In this document: one piece after another, positions 56,128-64,000 of the stretch | Position numbering within the stretch: position 1 is the stretch's first letter | Layout of the letters: every line of letters begins with the position of its first letter | Assembly (NCBI GenBank): GCA_963742035.1 | Contig: CAVUKH010000007.1 | Location: 434,001-498,000, forward strand | From: Bog-473 sp963742035 | GTDB lineage: Bacteria; Actinomycetota; Acidimicrobiia; Acidimicrobiales; RAAP-2 | Reading direction: 5' to 3' | Length of the DNA: 64,000 nucleotides | The notes under the pieces: model-generated | What the model saw: only the letters and a program-made list of their open reading frames with translations | What the model was told of the DNA's origin: nothing | Databases searched by the model: none | Program-made: the position numbers and the translations under genes

Positions 56128-58692
56128 ATGGGTCCCGCTACAGACGGCTACGGTCCGAGGAGAGGAACGAGGCTGGCCGTCGCCCGGTATCACCTTCGCG
56201 CCACCTTCCGTAGGGGCTGGACGGGCTACTTGTCCATAGTCCTCCTCGTCGGACTGGTTGGCGGCGTGGCGATGGGGTCGATCGCCGGGGCGCGACGTAC
56301 CCAGTCGACGTTCCCTGCCTATTTAGCGGCAACAAAGGCCTCGAATCTCCAGCTCCAGACCTCGAGCGTCACGGATCAATTTGGTACCGCCAAGTTGAGC
56401 GGGAAGCTCGCACGCCTCCCGCACGTGCAGCATGTCGCCGATGCTCCGTACCTCCTCGTGATTCCTCTCGGACCCGACGGGAAGGCCCTCCCCTCCGCAT
56501 TCAACGACAACGACGTGGCGGAGCTCGGCAGTGTCGGCGGTATGTACTTCAGCCAGGACCGGGCGACGGTTGCACAGGGGCGGATGGCCGATCCGACGAG
56601 CACGCACGAAATGGTCGCGACCGCCGAAGCCGCCCGGCTCTCCGGCTGGCATCTCGGCGAGACGGTCCCCTTCGGTGCGTACTCTGTCCAACAGGCCAAT
56701 ACGGCCAGCTTCAACCCGCTGACCGATGAGCCGCATCTGCGCTTCTCCGCCAAGCTCGTCGGCATCGTCGTGTTCTCGAGCCAGGTCGTGGATGACGACG
56801 TCGATCGCTTTCCGACCATCGTGCTCATGACCCCGGCCCTCACCAGGCATCTGAGCGCCAGCGCGACCTATCCCACCTATGGCCTCCGACTCGACACCGG
56901 CAACTCTGCCGTGCCGAGTGTCGAACGAGAGATCGTCAACGCCCTTCCCCCCGGCTCCACCTACAGCTTCCACCTCACGTCGGTGGTCGAGGGCCAGGTG
57001 GAGCGGGCGACCAAGCCCGAGGCGATCGCCCTCGGCGTGTTCGGTGTGATCGCGGGCCTGGCCGCCCTGCTGATAGGCGCTCAGGCCATCAGCCGGCGAT
57101 TGTGGGCGAACCGAAGCGACCTCGATGTCCTACGATCCCTGGGCGCCGATACAGGGACGATGGCGGCCGACGCGATGCTCGGGCCGCTCTGCGCGGTGTT
57201 CCTCGGCGCCCTCCTGGCGGTGGGCGTCGCCGTGGCGTTCTCGCCCCTCATGCCGATCGGTCCGGCCAGCCAGGTCGATCCGTCACCGGGGATCGCCCTC
57301 GACTGGACGGTGCTGTTGCCCGGCATCGCGGTGCTCGGTCTGGGTCTCGGCGGCCTCACCATCGTCCTCGCCTTTCGCGGGGCCACTCGACGCGACTACG
57401 AACGGCGGGAGTCCGTGCGGAGGTCGGGCATGGTCGAGGTCGCCGCCCGGTCCGGGTTACCCGAACCGGCGCTCGCCGGCCTGCGCTTCTCCCTCGAGCG
57501 AGGCCGCGGTCGCACTGCCGTGCCCGTCCGCTCCGCGCTCACGGGTGCCGTGCTCGCGGTGGCAGTCCTGGTCGCCACCCTCACCTTCGGGAACAGTCTC
57601 GCAACGCTCGACTCCCACCCCGCCCTCTACGGGTGGAATTGGAGCTACGCCATCAATTCCCCTGGGGGCGATAAGGTCCCGCCGGTTGTGGGCCATCTCC
57701 TCAGTCGGGATCCGGAAGTGGCGGCCTGGACCGGGTACACGTTCGGCAACGTTCAATTCGACGGCCTCACCGTCCCCGCGCTCTTGACCCGGGCCCACGC
57801 CGACCTCGGGCCGCCGATCCTCACCGGACACACCGTCGACGCGAACAACCAGGTGGTGCTCGGCACGGCGACCCTGGCCGCTCTCCACAAGAAGCTCGGT
57901 GACACCGTCATGGTCAGCTACGGCGCCCCGAAAGACGCACCCGTCTACGTCCCTCCGTCACCCATGATCATCGTCGGTACGGCCACCATGCCGGCGATCG
58001 GCGCCAGCGGTCATCTTCACACTTCCATGGGGACAGGGGCCCTTCTTCCGACGGGGCTCGAGCCGGTGGCGTTCAAACGAGCCCTCACGCAGCCCGACCC
58101 CAATTTGAACGGTCCGGACATGGACGTGGTGCGGCTCAGGAGCGGAGTGACGCTCACCGAGGGCCAAGCGTCGCTGCAACGCGTCGTGGATGCCGCGGAC
58201 AAGACGATGGCCGCCGATCCCAACGGTCAGGGCGACACGTACGGGCTCCTGTCGGTCCAACGCCCGGCCGAGATCGTCAACTACCAATCGACGGGCGCCA
58301 CTCCGGCATTACTCGCCATTGGTCTTGCGGCCGGTGCGCTGGTGGCCCTAGGCCTGACGCTTGCCGCGTCGGTCCGGCGGCGGCGTCGGGACCTGGCGCT
58401 GTTCAAGACATTCGGCTTCACCCACGGTCAGCTTGCTGCCGCCGTCGCCTGGCAGGCGTCAGTGGTGGCGGTCATCGGAATCCTCGTCGGGGTGCCCTTG
58501 GGGATCATCGTCGGTCGCTGGCTGTGGATCGCCTTCGCCAAAGCGATCGATGCCGTACCGTCTCCGTCGGTATCCGTCATCGACGTCCTCGGGGTCGTCC
58601 TCGGAACGCTGGTCCTCGCGAATCTGACAGCGCTCATTCCGAGCCGCATGGCGGCACGCACCCCCACGGCCCTGGTGTTGAGGGCTGAGTAG
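56128..58692 (+). CDS. FtsX-like ABC transporter permease
   Basis: 854 residues. A first transmembrane segment at about 35-55 (YLSIVLLVGLVGGVAMGSIAGA) is followed by a large extracytoplasmic domain, then TM groups near 300-420 (ALGVFGVIAGLAALLIGAQA, MLGPLCAVFLGALLAVG), a second periplasmic region and a final FtsX block (ALFKTFGFTHGQLAAAVAWQ, then VVAVIGILVGVPLGIIVGRW and VLANLTALIPSRMAA). This MacB/FtsX type usually works with a separate ATPase, which is missing beside it. It may export lipids or peptides or transmit signals. ATG 56128. Confidence 0.9.
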   Translation: MGPATDGYGPRRGTRLAVARYHLRATFRRGWTGYLSIVLLVGLVGGVAMGSIAGARRTQSTFPAYLAATKASNLQLQTSSVTDQFGTAKLSGKLARLPHVQHVADAPYLLVIPLGPDGKALPSAFNDNDVAELGSVGGMYFSQDRATVAQGRMADPTSTHEMVATAEAARLSGWHLGETVPFGAYSVQQANTASFNPLTDEPHLRFSAKLVGIVVFSSQVVDDDVDRFPTIVLMTPALTRHLSASATYPTYGLRLDTGNSAVPSVEREIVNALPPGSTYSFHLTSVVEGQVERATKPEAIALGVFGVIAGLAALLIGAQAISRRLWANRSDLDVLRSLGADTGTMAADAMLGPLCAVFLGALLAVGVAVAFSPLMPIGPASQVDPSPGIALDWTVLLPGIAVLGLGLGGLTIVLAFRGATRRDYERRESVRRSGMVEVAARSGLPEPALAGLRFSLERGRGRTAVPVRSALTGAVLAVAVLVATLTFGNSLATLDSHPALYGWNWSYAINSPGGDKVPPVVGHLLSRDPEVAAWTGYTFGNVQFDGLTVPALLTRAHADLGPPILTGHTVDANNQVVLGTATLAALHKKLGDTVMVSYGAPKDAPVYVPPSPMIIVGTATMPAIGASGHLHTSMGTGALLPTGLEPVAFKRALTQPDPNLNGPDMDVVRLRSGVTLTEGQASLQRVVDAADKTMAADPNGQGDTYGLLSVQRPAEIVNYQSTGATPALLAIGLAAGALVALGLTLAASVRRRRRDLALFKTFGFTHGQLAAAVAWQASVVAVIGILVGVPLGIIVGRWLWIAFAKAIDAVPSPSVSVIDVLGVVLGTLVLANLTALIPSRMAARTPTALVLRAE

Positions 58693-58878
58693 GCGTGCGC
58701 GAGGGGTGCAGGGAAAAGCTCGAACACCAGAGCAGGTCGCACCACGTCTCTCATGATCCGGATTCAGCGTCTTGGTGAACGTCAAGAGGCAGTGATGCCA
58801 CGCTGGCGACCTCTGTCGGCGGCCCTGGAAGCACCCGGACCCTTGACCTCGAGGGGAGGCATCACGAGAATCAGTTCC

Positions 58879-59244
58879 ATGTCGAGCGACGAGATCGATC
58901 GGTACTTGGCGGCTCTCGAGGAGCCGAAACGGGGAACCCTGCAGAGACTGCGGCAGACAATCCTTGAAGTAATCCCAGAGGCCGAAGAAGGAATCTCATA
59001 TCAGGTCCCGGCCTTCCGAGTCGACGGGAAGGTCATCGCCGGGTTCGCCGCCTTCAAGAACCACGTGAGCTACCTTCCTCACAGCGGCTCCGTGCTTCCC
59101 TCCCTTCAAGACGAACTTGCACGCTACAAGACCTCCAAGGGGGCACTTCAGTTCCCGGTGGACACACCGCTGCCGAAGCCCCTCGTCGAACAACTCATCC
59201 GGGTGCGCATCGCGCAAGCGTTCCCCGAGGAACCCGACAGATGA
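58879..59244 (+). CDS. DUF1801 (iron-chaperone-like) protein
   Basis: 121 residues: IDRYLAALEEPKRGTLQRLRQTILEVIPEAEEGISYQVPAF, then KNHVSYLPHSGSVL and LQFPVDTPLPKPLVEQLIRVR. This is the common YdhG-type DUF1801 layout, with GKVIAGFAAFKNH. The ATG at 58879 fits the family start. The role is uncertain. Confidence 0.88.
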   Translation: MSSDEIDRYLAALEEPKRGTLQRLRQTILEVIPEAEEGISYQVPAFRVDGKVIAGFAAFKNHVSYLPHSGSVLPSLQDELARYKTSKGALQFPVDTPLPKPLVEQLIRVRIAQAFPEEPDR

Positions 59245-59456
59245 GAGGGCTCGCTGCGAAAGAGCGCTTCCGCGGGCACCCCGTCCCGTCGTGAGGAAAT
59301 AGAGATGTAGGTCACAGCGTCCCTGTGCGGGCGTCGAAGCCGCCCTTCTGTCAAGATTGCGAGAACGACGACGAAGGAGCTCCAGTCGAAAGTTCCATGG
59401 CCCTCGCCGTCCGAACATTTTGCGGTCAGTCGGGACGACCGGGTCAGAATGTCGCC

Positions 59457-60173
59457 ATGTGTCCTGAGACCATCGAAATCGTCGATGCGTCGGCGACCGG
59501 CAAGGTCCCCGATGCCGCCGAACTCTTCTTCGAATACATGGCAGCGACGCTGCAGGAGGTCGGCTGGTCCGTTCCAACGGGACCTTCCGAGCTACCCGAG
59601 GAGTGGCGGTCCGAAGTCGAGCATCTGGCCTCCGCCTACCCCCCGCCTGGCGCACTCCTCGTTGTCTACCGTCGCAACAGCCCCATAGGTGCCGTGGGCA
59701 TGCAGATGAGGGACTCCCACGTGGCGGAAGTCAAGCACCTCTATGTCCGACCCGACGAGCGAGGCGGAGTCGGAAGACAGCTCATGGACGCCCTCCGCAG
59801 CAGAGCCAAGGAGAATGGCCTTCAACGGCTCGTGCTCGATGTGTTGATCAGCAGGGACAACGCCATCAACTTCTACCGGCGACTGGGTTATGTCGATACA
59901 GAGCCGTACAGGGTCGAGCCGGTACCGGTGAGATTCCTCGGGCTGGATCTCACGGAACCTGGGCTGCCGCCACGGCGCCGTGAGGGACTAAGCAGCTGCG
60001 AAGCCACGTGTGAGGAAAGGGCCGAGCGTTGGTCCCACTCGCGAGACCAGGACCGAGCTCACGGCGCGGCGAGCAGGGATCGCGGAGAGCCAATGTCGGA
60101 ACCGGTGACGGCCTCTCCGTCGCAGCCAGTTCGGCTGACCCCCCGTGGTCGGAGTTTCGGCGGTATTGGCTAG
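59457..60173 (+). CDS. GNAT acetyltransferase with odd C-terminal extension
   Basis: 238 residues. The first ~170 form a GNAT: IEIVDASATGKVPDAAELFFEYM, LVVYRRNSPIGAVGM, VKHLYVRPDERGGVGRQLM (acetyl-CoA loop), and NAINFYRRLGYVDTEPY. The family fold ends near GLDLTEPGLP. The final ~65 residues are Arg/Ser-rich and unlike any GNAT tail, so a stop may have been lost or the frame may read into non-coding DNA. Substrate unknown. Confidence 0.8.
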   Translation: MCPETIEIVDASATGKVPDAAELFFEYMAATLQEVGWSVPTGPSELPEEWRSEVEHLASAYPPPGALLVVYRRNSPIGAVGMQMRDSHVAEVKHLYVRPDERGGVGRQLMDALRSRAKENGLQRLVLDVLISRDNAINFYRRLGYVDTEPYRVEPVPVRFLGLDLTEPGLPPRRREGLSSCEATCEERAERWSHSRDQDRAHGAASRDRGEPMSEPVTASPSQPVRLTPRGRSFGGIG

Positions 60174-60287
60174 GCTCGTTTCTCCGAAACAGTGACCACA
60201 TTATGGGGTCGAAATTGTCCTCACGTTGTGTGGGGTCAGATCGAATGACTCTACCGGGGTTGCCTGGCAAGCGGGTAGGGAATACTT

Positions 60288-60992
60288 GTGCGATTTGGCT
60301 TCCATAAAAAGCGACGCCGTCCCGCACACGCACGCCCTCGGGCTGCGCACGCACGCGCACGTGCCGCTCCGTCTCGGTGGGTCCACAGACTGACCGGGGT
60401 CGCGGTGGCGACGGCTCTCGTGGCCACGGGCATCTGGCTCGACCCGGATCTCGCCTCGTTTCGGAAACCGGCCACCGCCGCTGCGGGCTCGTCCGACCGC
60501 CCAACCGTCGCCGTGGTGGGTGACTCCATCACAGCGCTGAGTCAGCAGTCGATCGCGACGTCTTTGAGGCAGGCGGGTTATGAGCCCTCCATTGAAGCGG
60601 TGATCGGCATCGAAGCTGGGCAGGCCGAGCCCTTGGTCGAACAACTCGCCGAGCAGAAACCGAACGACTGGATCATCGAGCTTGGCACCAACGATGCCGG
60701 GCGCGACAATCCGTCGTGGGCTTCGCCATTTCTTGCCGAGTGGAATCAGGTCCGCTCTTCCGGGTGTGTGATCTATCTCTCCGTTTCATCACACGCCGGG
60801 CCGATTGCAGCTCAGATCAACGCCTCTCTCGAAGGACTGGCCCGCGCCCATGCCAACGTTCATATCTTGGATTGGGGCAGTCTCGAATACGGGAACTCCT
60901 CTTGGATCGAACCGGACATGATCCATCCCACGCCCGCAGGTCAAGCCGAACTCGCTGCGCTCGAAACTCAGGTGCTGCGCCGTTACTGCTGA
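60288..60992 (+). CDS. Exported SGNH/GDSL hydrolase
   Basis: 234 residues from GTG 60288. A strongly basic N-terminus (KKRRRPAHARPRA) precedes a hydrophobic anchor (GVAVATALVATGIWL), then an SGNH domain: VAVVGDSITALS (Ser), LGTNDAG (oxyanion Asn) and DMIHPTPAGQAEL (Asp-His). It is likely tethered outside the membrane as an esterase or deacetylase. It stands alone, 439 bases before the next gene, a spacer that has a TCACGA-AACC-TCGTGA palindrome at 61369-61384. Confidence 0.85.
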   Translation: MRFGFHKKRRRPAHARPRAAHARARAAPSRWVHRLTGVAVATALVATGIWLDPDLASFRKPATAAAGSSDRPTVAVVGDSITALSQQSIATSLRQAGYEPSIEAVIGIEAGQAEPLVEQLAEQKPNDWIIELGTNDAGRDNPSWASPFLAEWNQVRSSGCVIYLSVSSHAGPIAAQINASLEGLARAHANVHILDWGSLEYGNSSWIEPDMIHPTPAGQAELAALETQVLRRYC

Positions 60993-61368
60993 AGGACCTG
61001 GGACGAGCGTCGGCTTTCGCCCCTCTCGCACGGTCGGCTCCGAGCCACGACGAGCCTCCGAGACCAAAGGCGATGGCGCGACCGTGCGCTCAGCCGATGC
61101 AAGGGCCTTTGGAAACGAGCGATTCCGATGGGTGCACGACACCAGCCGGCATCGCGAACATCACGCTGAGGCGCTTCCTAATCACGGGATCCATGCCTCG
61201 AAGGACCCAGTCCCGACGGTTGAGGACAGTGGACGACTCACCCAGCTCCGACCGCTGCCAGAGGGGCGCGTCGCATTCATTGGTGCCGTAAGGTTTCCCG
61301 GATCTCCGAGTTGTCTGCGGACCGTGCTCCGCCAATGCGAAAGGAACGATGGCTTTGCTCTTCAGATG

Positions 61369-61384
61369 TCACGAAACCTCGTGA
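61369..61384. promoter_or_regulatory. Short palindrome before the F420-type gene
   Basis: TCACGA and TCGTGA are exact complements around AACC, 47 bases before the ATG at 61432. This is a plausible operator but short, so chance is possible. Confidence 0.35.
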
Positions 61385-61431
61385 TGCGTGACGACGTTCG
61401 CGGTGCGCTCGCAATTGGTCCCTCCTCGACC

Positions 61432-61806
61432 ATGGAGGAACGCACGATCGACATCACCACGACAGGCAGGAGCTCAAGGAGTCCCAGACGGATCGAAATT
61501 GTCTTCTACCGGATTGATGGTTCCATTTACCTGAGTGGGATCCCGGCGCCGCGTCGCCGAGACTGGTTGGCGAATCTGACCGAGGAGCCGCGCTTCACGT
61601 TCCATCTCAAACATGACGTCGTGGCCGACCTGCCCGCGGTCGCCACAGTGATCACCGATGAGTCAGAACGTCGCAGACTGCTCGCTCCGCTCGTCGACCA
61701 ATTCAACGAACGTCGGAGAGGCGAAAGCGAGTGGCCACGAGCTGAACTCGACGAGTGGGTCCGGAGCAGCCCGCTCGCAAGAGTCGACTTCGTTGAGGTT
61801 GATTGA
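61432..61806 (+). CDS. Deazaflavin (F420)-dependent nitroreductase-family protein
   Basis: 124 residues: TIDITTTGRSSRSPRRIEIVFYRIDGSIYLSGIPAPRRRDWLANLTEEPRFTFHL is the hallmark of the DUF385/Ddn-like F420 family, with TGRxSGxPRR-type phosphate contacts. A small split barrel that probably binds F420H2 to reduce unknown substrates. It converges with the PPOX gene, 36 bases apart. Confidence 0.88.
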   Translation: MEERTIDITTTGRSSRSPRRIEIVFYRIDGSIYLSGIPAPRRRDWLANLTEEPRFTFHLKHDVVADLPAVATVITDESERRRLLAPLVDQFNERRRGESEWPRAELDEWVRSSPLARVDFVEVD

Positions 61807-61842
61807 CCATTCTCCGTTCCGGTGACGGAGAGCAACGCGAAT

Positions 61843-62355
61843 TCAAAAGCTCCAGCGTGTTTGGCTGAAGCTTGCCCCTTTGCCAAATCCAAAGCCGGTC
61901 TCGGGTTTGACGCGATAGACCAGAACCTCCGCTCGCCGAATGGCGTCGCCCAGGCCGGCCCACGTTCCATCTGGTGCGACGAAGTGCGCTCCGTACTTCG
62001 ACTCGTAGGTGTCGGCGACACGTCCAAGCTCGACATCGTCGCTCACGCCTTCCGCCGTTCCTTCGATCACGAGATCGAGGCCGTCGAGATTGCTCTGCCC
62101 CGTCGTAAGGACGCAATGAACGTTGACTGAGAGGTTCTTTGCTTTTCGTTCGTCTGGTCCAGTGCAGAAGTAGAGAGCGCCTTCGAGCCATATTCCCAAC
62201 AAGGGCGTGACATGTGGGCGGCCGTCAGGTCGAACGGTCGAAAGCCAGTACAGCTCAGCGTCCTGCAGCTCGTCCCGAGCCTGAGACCATTTCGTCGGTG
62301 TTGCATCCGGGCTGCTGAAAACGCTCAGTTCGGTCACCGGAACTGGTTCAGCCAT
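61843..62355 (-). CDS. Pyridoxamine 5'-phosphate oxidase family protein
   Basis: 170 residues: ELYWLSTVRPDGRPHVTPLLGIWLEGALYFCTGPDERKAKNLSVN and then LDLVIEGTAEGVSDD with the split-barrel fold; ends in KGASFSQTRWSF. The flavin (FMN or F420) is not decided by sequence. ATG 62355 is taken because the ~46 codons upstream are low quality. One of three related split-barrel proteins in this region. Confidence 0.85.
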   Translation of the reverse strand: MAEPVPVTELSVFSSPDATPTKWSQARDELQDAELYWLSTVRPDGRPHVTPLLGIWLEGALYFCTGPDERKAKNLSVNVHCVLTTGQSNLDGLDLVIEGTAEGVSDDVELGRVADTYESKYGAHFVAPDGTWAGLGDAIRRAEVLVYRVKPETGFGFGKGASFSQTRWSF

Positions 62356-62598
62356 CTCGCTCTCCGATCGTTTGCCTTCGGGCGAGCGAACAGCGTCGCC
62401 CGGCGGGTCGGCGCCGTCCATGGTTTCACATGCCCCAAGGCGCCGTGAGGGCTGGAGGTACCGCGACCTCACGCGCCAACGGAGTTCCAACACGTCGATC
62501 CCACCTGGGAGAGAGCAACTGCAGGACTCATCCGATCCGGTACGCGTCCCGGTGCCAGCGACAGGCGGCCAGCCAGGGACGCCAATGACCGGTCGAAC

Positions 62599-63888
62599 CT
62601 ACGAGCTGTATGCCCGTTCCGCTGCCTGCACGTCAGCGACCAAGTTGCCCAAGGTGAGGTTGATGTCCTGAAAGTGGTATCCCCATGTGGGACCGGCGAT
62701 CTCGTTGACAAGCGGGCGAGTATCTCCGCTCGCAGCGACGGGTGTCACCTGTAGCCAGCTCGCACCACCCTCGGTTTCGCAGGTGCCCACGTTCTGCTGC
62801 GGGTAGTAGAGCCAGGGCGTCCCCACCGATGGCGCTGGCGGCGTCATTGACGGGATCGGCAGCGGAGCGGCCACCGGCCAGTAGGTCTCCAAATCTGCCG
62901 TGCCTCCGCCGATGTCGGCCGGGTTGACACATGCGACGTGCACCCCGGTCGTGGCCGTCTGATCAGTATTGAGGCTGATTCCCTGCCCGGGGCGACCGAA
63001 GTTGGCGTTGGCCGGGGGCTCGGAGGGAAACGACGAATAGGCGATGACGCATCCGCTCTTCTTGGAAGCAGTGCACAGGGGGAGGTTCTGGAACGTAGCT
63101 CCGACCGTCTTGCCCGTCGGGACGGTGACGTTGCCCCCGGCAATGATGGCCGCCACCATCAGCTTTCTGACCTTCGGGTTCTTGTCCACCTGGGCCTCGA
63201 GCAACTTGATCAGCATCACCGACCCTTGCGAGTGACCAATGAAGATGATCGGATGGCCGTCCTCATAGTGGGCCAAGAAATCCCTCCAATCCGACAGCAC
63301 ACTGTCGTACGCGACCTTGTACGCCCCCGGATCAGAGGAATTTGCCAGACCGAGTCCGTGCACCGTGATCTGGCGGTACATGGGAGCCCAGACGTTGCAC
63401 ACGCTGGAAAACCGGGCCGCCTGGTCCATGGCGATTGAGGTCTCGGGGGGTTGGACTGTCAGGTCCGCATTGGTCGTGCTCTCAATGCTGGCCGTCGGAT
63501 AGAGGTAGAAGCAGTCGTAGCGATGGCCATCGCCAGCGGCGTCAGCCTGGACGGATCGTGTGCCCGTCGACGTAACGGTCGTCGTAGCCATACTCCCGTC
63601 ACATGGATTGTCGACCAGGCCGGGACGACACAACCACACAGTCCCGGCCGAGTCGGTCTGGGACACGGTCGTCGTCGTCGCTGAGACCAATGACGCGGAT
63701 GCCAGTACCGGCAGACCGCTCGCAAGGAGCGAGACAATGCCGACGACAATCAGCGAGGCAAGTGGGCGGCCCCATCGTTGATTCGCCCGTGTCTGATCAC
63801 GTGCTCGGCTCCCTATCAAGGGCAGAACGTTACTGCGAATGAGCCGCTCCGGACGCTGTGGAACGCCTGGCACTTGGCTGTAGGGCAC
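62599..63888 (-). CDS. Secreted DUF3089 lipase-like hydrolase
   Basis: 429 residues. An N-terminal hydrophobic segment (LASLIVVGIVSLLASGLPVLA) would export it. The hydrolase domain carries VWLCRPGLVDNPCDGS, CFYLYPTASIE, the nucleophile elbow IGHSQGSVML, and paired Cys (CTASKKSGC). It resembles DUF3089 lipases. The GTG at 63888 is the furthest start; a later one near the hydrophobic segment is possible. Confidence 0.85.
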   Translation of the reverse strand: MPYSQVPGVPQRPERLIRSNVLPLIGSRARDQTRANQRWGRPLASLIVVGIVSLLASGLPVLASASLVSATTTTVSQTDSAGTVWLCRPGLVDNPCDGSMATTTVTSTGTRSVQADAAGDGHRYDCFYLYPTASIESTTNADLTVQPPETSIAMDQAARFSSVCNVWAPMYRQITVHGLGLANSSDPGAYKVAYDSVLSDWRDFLAHYEDGHPIIFIGHSQGSVMLIKLLEAQVDKNPKVRKLMVAAIIAGGNVTVPTGKTVGATFQNLPLCTASKKSGCVIAYSSFPSEPPANANFGRPGQGISLNTDQTATTGVHVACVNPADIGGGTADLETYWPVAAPLPIPSMTPPAPSVGTPWLYYPQQNVGTCETEGGASWLQVTPVAASGDTRPLVNEIAGPTWGYHFQDINLTLGNLVADVQAAERAYSS

Positions 63889-63914
63889 TGTCCCCGACGT
63901 GGCGCCTGGTGAAC

Positions 63915-64000
63915 CTATCCCGGTCGCGTCGCCCCGACATACAGCAAACTTCCGAAGCTCGCGCCGGGGGTCGTGGGGAAGGCTTCGGCGCGAACGGCGG
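63915..64000 (-). CDS. C-terminal end of a gene cut by the window edge
   Basis: The minus strand reads at least 28 codons ending AEAFPTTPGASFGSLLYVG and then ATRPG-stop at 63915-63917. The same ending (TPGASIGSLLFVGGSRR) is found as a fragment near 54409-54458, so a family with this C-terminus recurs here. The rest is outside the window, and the function cannot be told. Confidence 0.55.
   Translation of the reverse strand, partial: AVRAEAFPTTPGASFGSLLYVGATRPG

Overview
The window is high-GC actinobacterial DNA. The core genes (an AroA-Cmk fusion followed by plsC, then ispH, a PDZ/radical-SAM DUF512 protein and der), the many F420/PPOX-type small flavoproteins and the general codon use suggest an Acidimicrobiia-like actinobacterium. 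This placement is inference; no rRNA or ribosomal protein gene is present to test it.

Layout. (1) 1-12.3 kb is core: the 3' end of a TyrA-ACT gene, aroA-cmk, plsC, then on the minus strand a GT2 glycosyltransferase, a PhnZ-like HD protein and ispH, then DUF512, der, a zinc-ribbon membrane protein and a gamma-carbonic-anhydrase-like protein, followed by a minus-strand esterase, a GAF-GGDEF protein and a methyltransferase. (2) 12.4-34.2 kb is accessory. It holds tRNA-Pro(GGG) at 14.7 kb with a terminase-like remnant directly against its 3' side, an AT-richer orphan gene, and a gene graveyard of broken IMPase, Stf0 sulfotransferase, nitroreductase and ArsR genes. These are interleaved with intact small genes (DUF1801, DegV, GNAT, DinB, a PadR/membrane pair, a lipoprotein), a TPR-cyclase, an aldo/keto reductase, tiny ORFs, palindromes and a strongly structured intergenic element. 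(3) 34.3-51.4 kb is core again: a secreted esterase, PspA, a haloalkane-dehalogenase-like hydrolase, an FAD oxidase, CorA, a patatin, thiS-thiO, gltB-gltD, a hydrolase and pgi. (4) 51.4-64 kb is a second accessory stretch of small oxidoreductases, PPOX/F420-type proteins, DUF1801, GNAT, SGNH and DUF3089 hydrolases and a large FtsX-like permease.

How genes work together. TyrA, AroA and Cmk link aromatic amino-acid synthesis to CMP phosphorylation. GltB and GltD form NADPH-dependent glutamate synthase. ThiO and ThiS supply the glycine imine and sulfur carrier for thiazole synthesis, but thiG is not beside them. PadR with the downstream membrane protein, and MarR with its own palindrome, look like small self-regulated units.

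Three otherwise intact genes (a small ABM-like gene at 12.9 kb, gltD and the hydrolase before pgi) are each broken by one base, at or next to short runs of C or G. This pattern suits sequencing or assembly error. The graveyard genes carry nonsense codons, truncations and duplications as well, which suits real decay. No transposase, integrase, CRISPR array or recognisable defence system was seen. The best candidates for something undescribed are the paired palindromes at 31.84/32.00 kb beside a two-gene microoperon, the structured element at 32.95-33.05 kb and the dispersed repeats.
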